A program made the translations under genes and the position numbers. The notes below the pieces were generated by a model. That model worked only from the letters and a program-made list of their open reading frames with translations. It ran no database searches and was not told the DNA's origin. Of a stretch of 64,000 nucleotides of DNA, positions 51,660 to 60,149 are shown piece after piece. Where the stretch lies: contig NZ_VSKS01000001.1 of NCBI RefSeq assembly GCF_008312835.1, forward strand, positions 1 to 64,000. The letters are read 5' to 3'. Origin of the DNA: Streptomyces marokkonensis (GTDB taxonomy: Bacteria; Actinomycetota; Actinomycetes; Streptomycetales; Streptomycetaceae). Every line of letters starts with the position of its first letter. Position 1 is the stretch's first letter.

Positions 51660-53828
51660 ATGAACGCGGAGGCCGTGAATCCTGCGACCCCAGGCGCTGT
51701 GACATCTGGTCACGCCACACCCACGGGGTCCCGCAGGAAGGCCCGCCCGCGGCTGGACCTGCGCCGGCTGGGCCGTGCCGCACTGCTCGGCACCACCGCG
51801 CGCGACCGGCTCCCCGACGCCATCGGACACGTCGTCGACGCCCATCGCGCCCATCACCCCGACGCCGATCTCGAAATCCTGCGCCGGGCCTACCTGTTGG
51901 CCGAGTCCTCCCATCGCGGCCAGATGCGCAAGAGCGGTGAGCCGTACATCACCCACCCGCTGGCCGTGACCCTCATCCTCGCCGAACTCGGCGCCGAGAC
52001 GACGACGTTGACCGCGTCCCTGCTCCACGACACGGTGGAGGACACGGACGTGACGCTGGATCAGGTGGGCGAGCAGTTCGGCGAGGAGGTCCGCTACCTC
52101 GTCGACGGCGTCACCAAGCTGGAGAAGGTCGACTACGGCGCCGCCGCCGAACCCGAGACCTTCCGCAAGATGCTCGTCGCCACCGGCAACGACGTCCGCG
52201 TGATGTCGATCAAACTCGCCGACCGGCTGCACAACATGCGCACCCTCGGCGTGATGCGCCCGGAGAAGCAGGAGCGCATCGCCAAGGTGACCCGGGACGT
52301 GCTGATCCCGCTCGCCGAACGACTCGGTGTCCAGGCGCTCAAGACGGAGCTGGAGGACCTGGTCTTCGCGATCCTGCACCCCGACGAGTACGAGCACACA
52401 CGTGAGCTGATCGTCCGCAACGCCGCCCGCGCGGACGACCCGCTCGCCGACATCGCCGACGACGTGCGCAAGGTGCTGCGCGAGGCGGACATCGCCGCCG
52501 AAGTCCTCATCCGCCCGCGCCACTTCGTGTCCGTGCACCGGGTCTCGCGAAAACGCGGCCCGCTGCGGGGCGCCGACTTCGGCCGCCTGCTGGTGCTGGT
52601 GAACGAGGACGCCGACTGCTACGGCGTCCTGGGGGAGCTCCACACCTGTATGACGCCCGTGGTCTCGGAGTTCAAGGACTTCATCGCCGTACCGAAGTTC
52701 AACCTGTACCAGTCGCTGCACACCGCTGTGGCCGGCGGGGACGGCCAGGTCGTCGAGGTCCTCATCCGCACCCACCAGATGCACAAGGTCGCCGAGGCGG
52801 GAGTCGTCGCCCTCGGCAACCCCTACGCCGCCCCGCCGGAGGAACAGTCCACGGGCGACGGCGAACGCGTCGACCCCACCCGGCCCGGGTGGCTCTCCCG
52901 GCTGCTGGACTGGCAGCGGGCCGCGCCCGACCCCGACACGTTCTGGTCCACCCTGCGCGAGGACCTCGCCCAGGACCGCGAGATCACCGTGTTCCGTCCC
53001 GACGGCGGCACGCTGGGCCTGCCCGAGGGGGCGACCTGCGTGGACGCCGCCTACGCGCAGTACGGGGAGGACGCCCACGCGTGCATCGGCGCCCGTGTCA
53101 ACAGCCGGCTGGCGACGCTGAGCACCGTGCTGAGGGACGGCGACACCGTCCAGCTGCTCATGGGCCAGGACGCGGCCTCCGGGCCCTCCCGGGAGTGGCT
53201 GGAGCACGCCCACACCCCGGCGGCGCGGATCGCCATCCAGCGGTGGCTGACCACCCACCCCGCACCGGACGGTGCGGCGGGGGCCGAAGCGTCCGCCGGA
53301 CCCCGGCCCCCCGCGGACGACCCCGCCCTTCCGCAGGCGCCGGGCGCCCCGGAAACGGCGCCCGGCCGCCCCGCCGCCGCCCAGGTCCTGACCGACCGGG
53401 CCGGCGCGACGGTACGGCTCGCGGGCTGCTGTACGCCCGTACCGCCCGACGAGGTGACCGGCTTCGCCGTGCGCGGGGGAGCGGTCACCGTGCACCGCGC
53501 GGAGTGCGCCGCGGTGGCGCGGATGAAGAGCGCGGGGCGCGCGGAGGTCGGCGTGCGCTGGGGGGAGGGTGCCGAGTGCCGGGTCACGCTGGTCGCGGAA
53601 TCGTTCGTCCGTCCGCACCTGCTCGCGGACCTCACGGAGGCCATGGCGCTCGAAGGCGCCGAGATCGTCTCCGCGACCGTGGAACCGCCCGACCGGCAGC
53701 AGGTACGGCACACCTACACCGTGCAGTTGCCGGACGCCGCCCACCTGCCCGCCCTCATGCGCGCGATGCGGGACGTGGCCGGTGTGTACGACGTGAGCCG
53801 GGCCCAGCCGCACGGCCAGAGCGCCTGA
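51660..53828 (+). CDS. rshA: RshA, RelA/SpoT-homologue (p)ppGpp enzyme
   Basis: A 722-residue RSH protein. The hydrolase HD domain is intact: HRGQMRKSGEPYITHPLAV, SLLHDTVEDTDVT, RVMSIKLADRLHNMRTL. The synthetase region has FKDFIAVPKFNLYQSLHTAV and VVEVLIRTHQMH, but the D-L-x-A-x-R-V segment reads ADFGRLLVLV. TGS (about 440-505) and an ACT-like C-terminus (about 640-715) with GCCTPVPPDEVTGF follow. Position after dapF matches rshA rather than relA of S. coelicolor. GGAGGTG precedes the ATG at 51660. The 299-base gap from dapF shows no strong elements. Confidence 0.85.
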   Translation: MNAEAVNPATPGAVTSGHATPTGSRRKARPRLDLRRLGRAALLGTTARDRLPDAIGHVVDAHRAHHPDADLEILRRAYLLAESSHRGQMRKSGEPYITHPLAVTLILAELGAETTTLTASLLHDTVEDTDVTLDQVGEQFGEEVRYLVDGVTKLEKVDYGAAAEPETFRKMLVATGNDVRVMSIKLADRLHNMRTLGVMRPEKQERIAKVTRDVLIPLAERLGVQALKTELEDLVFAILHPDEYEHTRELIVRNAARADDPLADIADDVRKVLREADIAAEVLIRPRHFVSVHRVSRKRGPLRGADFGRLLVLVNEDADCYGVLGELHTCMTPVVSEFKDFIAVPKFNLYQSLHTAVAGGDGQVVEVLIRTHQMHKVAEAGVVALGNPYAAPPEEQSTGDGERVDPTRPGWLSRLLDWQRAAPDPDTFWSTLREDLAQDREITVFRPDGGTLGLPEGATCVDAAYAQYGEDAHACIGARVNSRLATLSTVLRDGDTVQLLMGQDAASGPSREWLEHAHTPAARIAIQRWLTTHPAPDGAAGAEASAGPRPPADDPALPQAPGAPETAPGRPAAAQVLTDRAGATVRLAGCCTPVPPDEVTGFAVRGGAVTVHRAECAAVARMKSAGRAEVGVRWGEGAECRVTLVAESFVRPHLLADLTEAMALEGAEIVSATVEPPDRQQVRHTYTVQLPDAAHLPALMRAMRDVAGVYDVSRAQPHGQSA

Positions 53829-53971
53829 CCGAGAGGCATGGCCGCCGCCTGGGACGTGCCGGTGCACGGCCCGCAGGGGCTTGCCGGGCGAGCGGCGGTG
53901 TGATTACCCGATCGGGTGGGCCGGAAGCGCGCCGTCGCCGTCGCGCCCCCGCGCGCTGATAGCCGTGGGAC

Positions 53972-55492
53972 ATGCCGCTCACCCCGCACCACCACGCCAC
54001 CCGCCGCAGGGCGGCCACGGCGCTGCTCGGCTCCGCCGTCTGCGTCTGCCTGCTCGCCGCGAGCGCCCCCGCCGCCCCCCTCGGCATCGGCGACCGCCTC
54101 TTCCCGCACCTGGGCAACCCCGGCTACGACGTGCTGTCCTACGACCTGGCCCTCAGCTACTCCGGCAGCAACGACCAGCCTCTCCAGGCCGTCACCACGA
54201 TCGACGCCCGCGTCACCGCGGACCTGGACCGCGTCAACCTCGACTTCGCCCGGGGCACGGTCCGCTCGGTCGACGTCGACGGCCGTCCCGCCGCCTTCAC
54301 CGGCGCCGGCGAGGACCTGGTGATCACTCTCGAGGACGATCTCGACGAGGGCGAGTCGACACGCATCACCGTCCGGCACACCAGTGACCCCGCTCCCGCC
54401 GGCCGCGAGGGTGGCTGGGTGCGCACCGCGGACGGCCTCGCCATGGCCAACCAGGCCGACGCCGCCCACCTGGTGTTCCCCTGCAACGACCACCCCTCCG
54501 ACAAGGCGATGTTCACCTTCCGGATCACCGCCCCCGACGGCCACACCGCCGTGGCAGGCGGTCTGCCGGCGGGCGTCGACCGCGCGCGCGGGGCCACCAC
54601 CTGGACGTACAGGACCCTGCACCCCATGGCGACCGAACTCGCCCAGGTGTCCATCGGCCGCTCCACGGTCCTGCACCGCACCGGCCCGCACGGTCTGCCC
54701 CTGCGGGACGTCGTGCCCACCCGGCACGTCGCGAAGGCCGAACCGTGGCTGGCGAAGACCCCCGGCCAGATCTCCTGGATGGAGGAGAAGGCCGGGCGCT
54801 ACCCGTTCGCGACCTACGGCCTGCTCCTGGCCGACGCGTCCACCGGCTTCGCGCTCGAGACCCAGACGCTCTCCCTCTTCGAGCGGGAGATGTTCACCGA
54901 CCCCGCCCTCCCGGCCTGGTACGTGGAATCGATCATGGTGCACGAGCTGGCCCACCAGTGGTTCGGCAACAGCGTCAGCCCCCGTACCTGGTCGGACCTG
55001 TGGCTCAACGAGGGGCACGCGACCTGGTACGAGGCGCTGTACGCGCAGGAGAAGGGCGGCAGATCCCTCGAGGCCCGCATGAAGGCCGCCTACGAGGCCT
55101 CCGACGGCTGGCGCGCGGCGGGAGGGCCGCCCGCCGCGCCCAGGCCGCCGGAGCCGGGCCGGAAGACCGGCATCTTCCGGCCGAACGTCTACGCGGGCGG
55201 GGCGCTCGTGCTGTACGCCCTGCGCGAGGAGATCGGCCGCACCGCCTTCGAGCGTCTGGAGCGCGAGTGGGTCACCCGGCACCGCGACGGCACCGCCTCC
55301 ACCTCCGACTTCGTCCGGCTGGCCTCCGGCATCGCCGGACGCGATCTGACCGGCTTCCTGCACCCCTGGCTCTACGGCACCACGACCCCGCCGATGCCCG
55401 GCCACCCGGAATGGAGGGCCGCGGCGCGGGACGCGACGCCCGCCCGGCGCCCGGTCACGCCCGCGCATCGACCGGGCGCGAGCCGGGAATAA
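53972..55492 (+). CDS. Secreted M1-family metallopeptidase
   Basis: A 506-residue exported protease. Signal peptide about 1-35 (RRRAATALLGSAVCVCLLAAS). M1 features: MVHELAHQWFGNSVSPRTWSDLWLNEGHATWYE (HExxH plus Glu 18 residues later), and an FALETQTLSLF segment where active homologues have the GAMEN exopeptidase loop; the Gly-x-Met-Glu-Asn order is altered (G-F-A-L-E-T). It is shorter than PepN because domain IV is missing. Confidence 0.88.
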   Translation: MPLTPHHHATRRRAATALLGSAVCVCLLAASAPAAPLGIGDRLFPHLGNPGYDVLSYDLALSYSGSNDQPLQAVTTIDARVTADLDRVNLDFARGTVRSVDVDGRPAAFTGAGEDLVITLEDDLDEGESTRITVRHTSDPAPAGREGGWVRTADGLAMANQADAAHLVFPCNDHPSDKAMFTFRITAPDGHTAVAGGLPAGVDRARGATTWTYRTLHPMATELAQVSIGRSTVLHRTGPHGLPLRDVVPTRHVAKAEPWLAKTPGQISWMEEKAGRYPFATYGLLLADASTGFALETQTLSLFEREMFTDPALPAWYVESIMVHELAHQWFGNSVSPRTWSDLWLNEGHATWYEALYAQEKGGRSLEARMKAAYEASDGWRAAGGPPAAPRPPEPGRKTGIFRPNVYAGGALVLYALREEIGRTAFERLEREWVTRHRDGTASTSDFVRLASGIAGRDLTGFLHPWLYGTTTPPMPGHPEWRAAARDATPARRPVTPAHRPGASRE

Positions 55493-55652
55493 CACGGTGA
55501 CGAGACGGGCCGTACCGTGCGACCATCGTCAGGTCCGCAACCCCGCGGGACACGGGAATCTCCCGGACTCCCCGGACGTTGTGGACAGTGACGGAGGGTC
55601 CTGCGGACCGGCTCCGTCGCAGCAGAAGCCTCACCGACGACGTAAGGATCCA

Positions 55653-57146
55653 ATGACCTCCTCTTCTTCCCCTTCCCAGGACACCAAGCGCCTCGCGCAC
55701 ACCTATCCCGAGGGTCTTCGGGCCGATGCCCTGATGGAAGAGGACGTCGCCTGGAGCCTCGAGATCGACGGAGAGCGTGACGGCGACCAGTTCGACCGCT
55801 CCGAGCGTGCGGCCCTGCGCCGTGTCGCCGGCCTCTCCACCGAGCTCGAGGACGTCACCGAGGTCGAGTACCGGCAGCTCCGCCTGGAGCGCGTCGTGCT
55901 CGTCGGGGTATGGACCTCGGGCACCGTGCAGGACGCGGAGAACTCCCTGGCAGAGCTCGCCGCCCTCGCGGAGACGGCCGGCGCCCTCGTGCTCGACGGT
56001 GTGATCCAGCGCCGCGACAAGCCGGACGCGGCCACCTACATCGGCTCCGGCAAGGCCGAGGAACTGCGCGACGTCGTGCTCGACACGGGCGCGGACACCG
56101 TCATCTGCGACGGTGAGCTCAGCCCCGGCCAGCTGATCCACCTCGAGGACGTCGTCAAGGTCAAGGTCATCGACCGTACGGCCCTGATCCTCGACATCTT
56201 CGCCCAGCACGCCAAGTCCCGAGAGGGCAAGGCGCAGGTCGCGCTCGCGCAGATGCAGTACATGCTGCCGCGGCTGCGCGGCTGGGGTCAGTCGCTGTCC
56301 CGGCAGATGGGCGGCGGCAAGGGCGGCGGCCTCGCCACCCGCGGCCCCGGTGAGACCAAGATCGAGACGGACCGGCGCCGGATCCGCGAGAAGATGGCGA
56401 AGATGCGCCGGGAGATCGCGGAGATGAAGACCGGCCGCGAGATCAAGCGCCAGGAGCGCAAGCGCAACAAGGTGCCGTCCGTGGCCATCGCGGGCTACAC
56501 CAACGCCGGCAAGTCCTCGCTGCTCAACCGCCTCACGGGCGCGGGCGTACTCGTGGAGAACGCCCTCTTCGCGACCCTCGACCCGACCGTGCGCCGGGCC
56601 GAGACGCCGAGCGGCCGGCTGTACACGCTGGCCGACACGGTCGGGTTCGTCCGGCACCTGCCGCACCACCTCGTCGAGGCGTTCCGCTCCACGATGGAGG
56701 AGGTCGGCGACGCCGACCTGATCCTGCACGTGGTGGACGGTTCGCACCCGGTCCCCGAGGAGCAGCTGGCCGCCGTGCGCGAGGTGATCAGGGACGTCGG
56801 TGCCACCGACGTACCCGAGATCGTCGTGATCAACAAGGCCGACGCGGCCGACCCGCTGACGCTCCAGCGGCTGATGCGGGTGGAGAAGCGCTCCATCGCC
56901 GTGTCGGCCCGCACCGGCCGGGGCATCCGGGAACTGCTCGCGCTCATCGACAACGAGCTGCCCCGTCCGTCGGTGGAGATCGAGGCACTCGTGCCGTACA
57001 CCCACGGCAAGCTGGTCGCCCGCGCCCATGACGAGGGCGAGGTGATCTCCGAGGAGCACACCCCGGAGGGCACCCTGCTCAAGGTCCGGGTGCACGAGGA
57101 GCTGGCGGCGGAACTCACGCCGTACGTTCCCACTCCGGCCGGCTGA
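55653..57146 (+). CDS. hflX: HflX-type ribosome-splitting GTPase
   Basis: A 497-residue GTPase. N-terminal HflX domain (YIGSGKAEELRDVV, ADTVICDGELSPGQ), glycine-rich GGGKGGGLATRGPGETKIE, G1 GYTNAGKSSLLN, G3 DTVGFVRHLPHHLVEAF, G4 NKAD. HflX rescues stalled or heat-inactive ribosomes. ATG at 55653 with AAGGA upstream; the frame to 55497 overlaps the M1 gene 3' region without homology. Confidence 0.94.
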   Translation: MTSSSSPSQDTKRLAHTYPEGLRADALMEEDVAWSLEIDGERDGDQFDRSERAALRRVAGLSTELEDVTEVEYRQLRLERVVLVGVWTSGTVQDAENSLAELAALAETAGALVLDGVIQRRDKPDAATYIGSGKAEELRDVVLDTGADTVICDGELSPGQLIHLEDVVKVKVIDRTALILDIFAQHAKSREGKAQVALAQMQYMLPRLRGWGQSLSRQMGGGKGGGLATRGPGETKIETDRRRIREKMAKMRREIAEMKTGREIKRQERKRNKVPSVAIAGYTNAGKSSLLNRLTGAGVLVENALFATLDPTVRRAETPSGRLYTLADTVGFVRHLPHHLVEAFRSTMEEVGDADLILHVVDGSHPVPEEQLAAVREVIRDVGATDVPEIVVINKADAADPLTLQRLMRVEKRSIAVSARTGRGIRELLALIDNELPRPSVEIEALVPYTHGKLVARAHDEGEVISEEHTPEGTLLKVRVHEELAAELTPYVPTPAG

Positions 57147-57164
57147 CCACTCCGGCAGCACGAC

Positions 57165-57199
57165 GAAGGCCCGCCCCCGCTCAGCGGGGGCGGGCCTTC
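57165..57199. terminator. Bidirectional terminator between hflX and the first protease
   Basis: GAAGGCCCGCCCCCGC and GCGGGGGCGGGCCTTC pair perfectly around TCA, 16-bp stem. Confidence 0.85.
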
Positions 57200-57211
57200 C
57201 CGGCTGTGCGG

Positions 57212-58423
57212 TCACCGACCGCCGTAGGTCCTGCTCATGTTCTGGTACAGCGCCTCGGCGTCCTCACCGAGCCGCGGTCCCGCCAGCCAGGTGTTGTCCA
57301 TCGGGCCGATCGAGGTGTTGGAGACCAGCACCGTCTCGCCGTCGAGCACCCGGAACCAGCCGCCACCGGACGAACCGCCGGTCATGGTGCAGCCGATGCG
57401 GTACATCGTCGGCAGGTCCGCACCGAGTGAGAACCGGCCCGGCGCGTCGAGGCACTTGAACATCTGCAGGCCGTTGTAGGGCGGTGCGGCCGGGTAGCCC
57501 CAGGCTCCCATCTCGCCCGCCGCGGACGCGGACGGGGCGGAGAAGTCCACGTCGAGCGCGGCGCCCACCGTCTCCTCCAGCGACTTGCTCCCCTGCTCCG
57601 GCTTCACGTGCAGCACGGCGTAGTCGTACGCGGCCCCGGCACCGCCGGATTCCGAACCTCCCCGGATCCAGCCGTCGGACGTCGAGGCCCAGTCCGCCCA
57701 CCAGTTGCCGTACGGGGCGATCTCGGACGCGCTCGCGCTGCCGAGATCCGCCTCGGACTTGCCGAGGTCGTTGTAGGCCGGGACGAAGACGAGGTTCCGG
57801 TACCAGCCGCCGTCGCCGCCGGCGTGCACGCAGTGCCCGGCCGTCCAGACGAGGTTGGACCTGCCCGGGTGGTTCACGTCCTTGATGACGGTGCCGGAAC
57901 AGACGGCGGGGCCCTCCGGGGAGTCGAAGAACACCTTGCCGACCGGCGCCGCGTTGTCGTGGTACGGCGTCTTCTCGGCCTCCGCCCGGACCGGGACGGG
58001 CTCCGGGTCGCTGAGCCCCTGGGCGGCCGAGGCGTCCTTGGTGGTGACGGTCTTGTCGGCCTCCTCGGCGGAGCGCATCCGCTCCGGTTCCCACAGGCCC
58101 TCGATCACCGGGTTGACGAAGTCCTGGGCCTCACTGAGCCACTTGTCCCGGTCCCAGTCCTTCCAGCCGCCGTCCTTCCACTTGTCCACGTCGATCCCGT
58201 GCTCCTCGAGCCGGTCCGCGAGGTCGGACGGGATCGTCACCTTGCCGCCGTCGCCGTCGGCGGCCTGCGAGGTGGTGGCGTCGGGCTTGTCGCTCGCCTC
58301 GTCCTTCCCGGAACCGCCGCACGCGGTGGCGGTGAGCGCCAGGGCGGCGACCAGCCCGGTGGCGGCGAGGACGGAGCGACGACGCCCTCGCCCGCGTGGA
58401 GCGGACATACGTGTGGAACGCAT
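57212..58423 (-). CDS. Secreted trypsin-like serine protease, lipoprotein, paralogue 1
   Basis: A 403-residue S1-fold protease. Lipobox LTATACGG (about residue 38); an acidic linker; then a conserved region with RLEEHGIDVDKWKDGGWKDW and EAQDFVNPVIEGLWEPERM; the catalytic triad in VWTAGHCVHAG (His), AAYDYAVLHVKPE (Asp) and MTGGSSGGGWF (Ser). The pre-protease region may be a propeptide. ATG at 58423 chosen. Tandem with the related gene upstream. Confidence 0.88.
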   Translation of the reverse strand: MRSTRMSAPRGRGRRRSVLAATGLVAALALTATACGGSGKDEASDKPDATTSQAADGDGGKVTIPSDLADRLEEHGIDVDKWKDGGWKDWDRDKWLSEAQDFVNPVIEGLWEPERMRSAEEADKTVTTKDASAAQGLSDPEPVPVRAEAEKTPYHDNAAPVGKVFFDSPEGPAVCSGTVIKDVNHPGRSNLVWTAGHCVHAGGDGGWYRNLVFVPAYNDLGKSEADLGSASASEIAPYGNWWADWASTSDGWIRGGSESGGAGAAYDYAVLHVKPEQGSKSLEETVGAALDVDFSAPSASAAGEMGAWGYPAAPPYNGLQMFKCLDAPGRFSLGADLPTMYRIGCTMTGGSSGGGWFRVLDGETVLVSNTSIGPMDNTWLAGPRLGEDAEALYQNMSRTYGGR

Positions 58424-58548
58424 GGTGTGCTGACCCCCGTTGTGCCGAATGAATGTCGTGCCGCGCAGGAACGTCCCGCTCGTGCGGGGCGCGCAGGGCG
58501 CCGCCGTCCGGTCCGGGGGCGCGGCGGCACCCGGACCGGACGGGCCGG

Positions 58549-59769
58549 TCACCGACCGGCGAACTTCTCGCTGACCGCTTCGTACACGCCCTTGGCCTCG
58601 TCACCCAGTCGCGGGCCGGCCAGCCAGCCCGACGTCACCGGGCCGATGGAGGTGTTGGACACCAGCGCGGGCTTCCCGTCCGAACCCGTCGTGATCCAGC
58701 CGCCGCCGGACGAACCGGCGGTCATGCTGCACCCGATGCGGTACATCGTCGGGTCGGACGCGCTGATCGACAGCCGGCCGGGCTTGTCGGCGCAGCGGTA
58801 CAGCGTCTGACCGTCGTACGGCGGAGCGGCCGGGTAACCGATCGCCGTCATCTCCTTCACATCCGGCACCGCGGGAGCGCCGAAGTCCACCGGCAGTGCC
58901 GAACCGACCGTCTCCTCCAGCGACTTGCCGTCACTGCCCTCCTCCGGCGTCACGTGGAGAACCGCGAAGTCGTACGAGGCGCCGTCACCGCCCGTGGCAC
59001 CGCCCTGCTCGATCCACTGGTCCGAGGTCTGCACCCAGTCGCCCCACCAGACACCGTGCGGAGCGACCTCCTCCTCGGTGGCGCTCTCGAGTTCCTGCGC
59101 CGACTTGCCCGCGTCGTTGTACGACGGCACGAAGGCGATGTTGCGGTACCAGCCGCCCTTCTTGCCCGCGTGCACGCAGTGGCCCGCCGTCCACACCATG
59201 TTGGACTTGCCCGGGTTGGCCGGGTCCTGCACCACGGTCGCCGAGCAGACCATCGTCCCCTCGGGGGAGTCGAAGAAGACCTTGCCGGCCGTGGGGGCGT
59301 TGGCGTGGTACGACGGCGGGACGGCCGCCGCCCGCACCGGTTGCGGCGTGGGGTCGGTCACGCCCTGGTCACCGGAGATGTCGCTCTCGTCGACGCCCTG
59401 GTCCGGCTCCTCGGCGTCCCGCATGCGGTCCGGGTCCCACAGGTCCTCGATGATCGGGTTGACGAAGTCCTGCGCCTCGCGCAGCCAGTCGTCCTTGTCC
59501 CAGTTCTTCCAGGCGCCGTTCTTCCACTTGTCGATATCGATCCCGTGCTCCTCGAGCCGGTCCCTGATGTCGTCCGGGATCTTGAGCTTGCCGTCGTCCG
59601 CGGCGGCGGTCGCGGAGGCGTCCGCGCTCACGTCGGTGCCGCCCGAGTCACAGGCGGTGGCGGTGAGGGCGAGCGCGGAGGCGAGTGCGACGGAGGCCAG
59701 AACGGGGGAGGTTCCGCGCCGCGCCCTCCCCCCTCGGCGAGTGGTGGACGACGGCCGTATGGATCGCAT
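58549..59769 (-). CDS. Secreted trypsin-like serine protease, lipoprotein, paralogue 2
   Basis: A 406-residue protein, close paralogue of the downstream gene. Lipobox LTATACDS; RLEEHGIDIDKWKNGAWKNW and EAQDFVNPIIEDLWDPDRM repeat the conserved N-terminal region; triad in VWTAGHCVHAG, ASYDFAVLHVTPE and MTAGSSGGGW. Two-thirds or so of residues seem shared. A 125-base gap between them could hold a separate promoter. ATG at 59769. Confidence 0.88.
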   Translation of the reverse strand: MRSIRPSSTTRRGGRARRGTSPVLASVALASALALTATACDSGGTDVSADASATAAADDGKLKIPDDIRDRLEEHGIDIDKWKNGAWKNWDKDDWLREAQDFVNPIIEDLWDPDRMRDAEEPDQGVDESDISGDQGVTDPTPQPVRAAAVPPSYHANAPTAGKVFFDSPEGTMVCSATVVQDPANPGKSNMVWTAGHCVHAGKKGGWYRNIAFVPSYNDAGKSAQELESATEEEVAPHGVWWGDWVQTSDQWIEQGGATGGDGASYDFAVLHVTPEEGSDGKSLEETVGSALPVDFGAPAVPDVKEMTAIGYPAAPPYDGQTLYRCADKPGRLSISASDPTMYRIGCSMTAGSSGGGWITTGSDGKPALVSNTSIGPVTSGWLAGPRLGDEAKGVYEAVSEKFAGR

Positions 59770-60149
59770 GATCTGACTCCCCCTGGAATGAACGTACTTG
59801 GCGCTGCGGCCGTCTTCGCACCCGGACTCCTGGGGAGTTCATGGGAGCTCCCACGGCCTTCGGGAACGGCACCACACACTATGCGTTCGCTGTGGGGGAC
59901 GTCCGACGGAACGGCAACGGTTCGGCTACAAGCCATCTGACCTGGTCAGTCGTCCGGACATCTGCCGATTTGAGGCCGGTGGGCGGTGCTGGGCGGCAGG
60001 CCGGTGCGGGCGCGGATCCCGAGGCAACCCGTAACCCGGTGAGCGGCCCGGGGTTGATAGCGGTGGGGGTCCGCTGTGCGCGCGCCGAGTCCCCCTGGAC
60101 GCCGTGTCCCCGGACCGCTTCGGCCCCCCGCACCCCCACGAGGACCGTC
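59770..60149. promoter_or_regulatory. Divergent region between protease and siderophore gene
   Basis: A 380-base stretch. I saw no TTAGGTTAGGCTAACC-like iron box and no clear promoter. CTCCTGGGGAG and GGAGCTCC are local palindromes at 59827-59853. The siderophore frame is open back to 59841, but the ATG at 60150 is the family-like start. Confidence 0.4.

Noticed and set aside
59770-60149. DmdR/IdeR iron box before the siderophore gene
   Set aside because: No sequence close to TTAGGTTAGGCTAACCTAA was found by eye; local palindromes do not fit the consensus.
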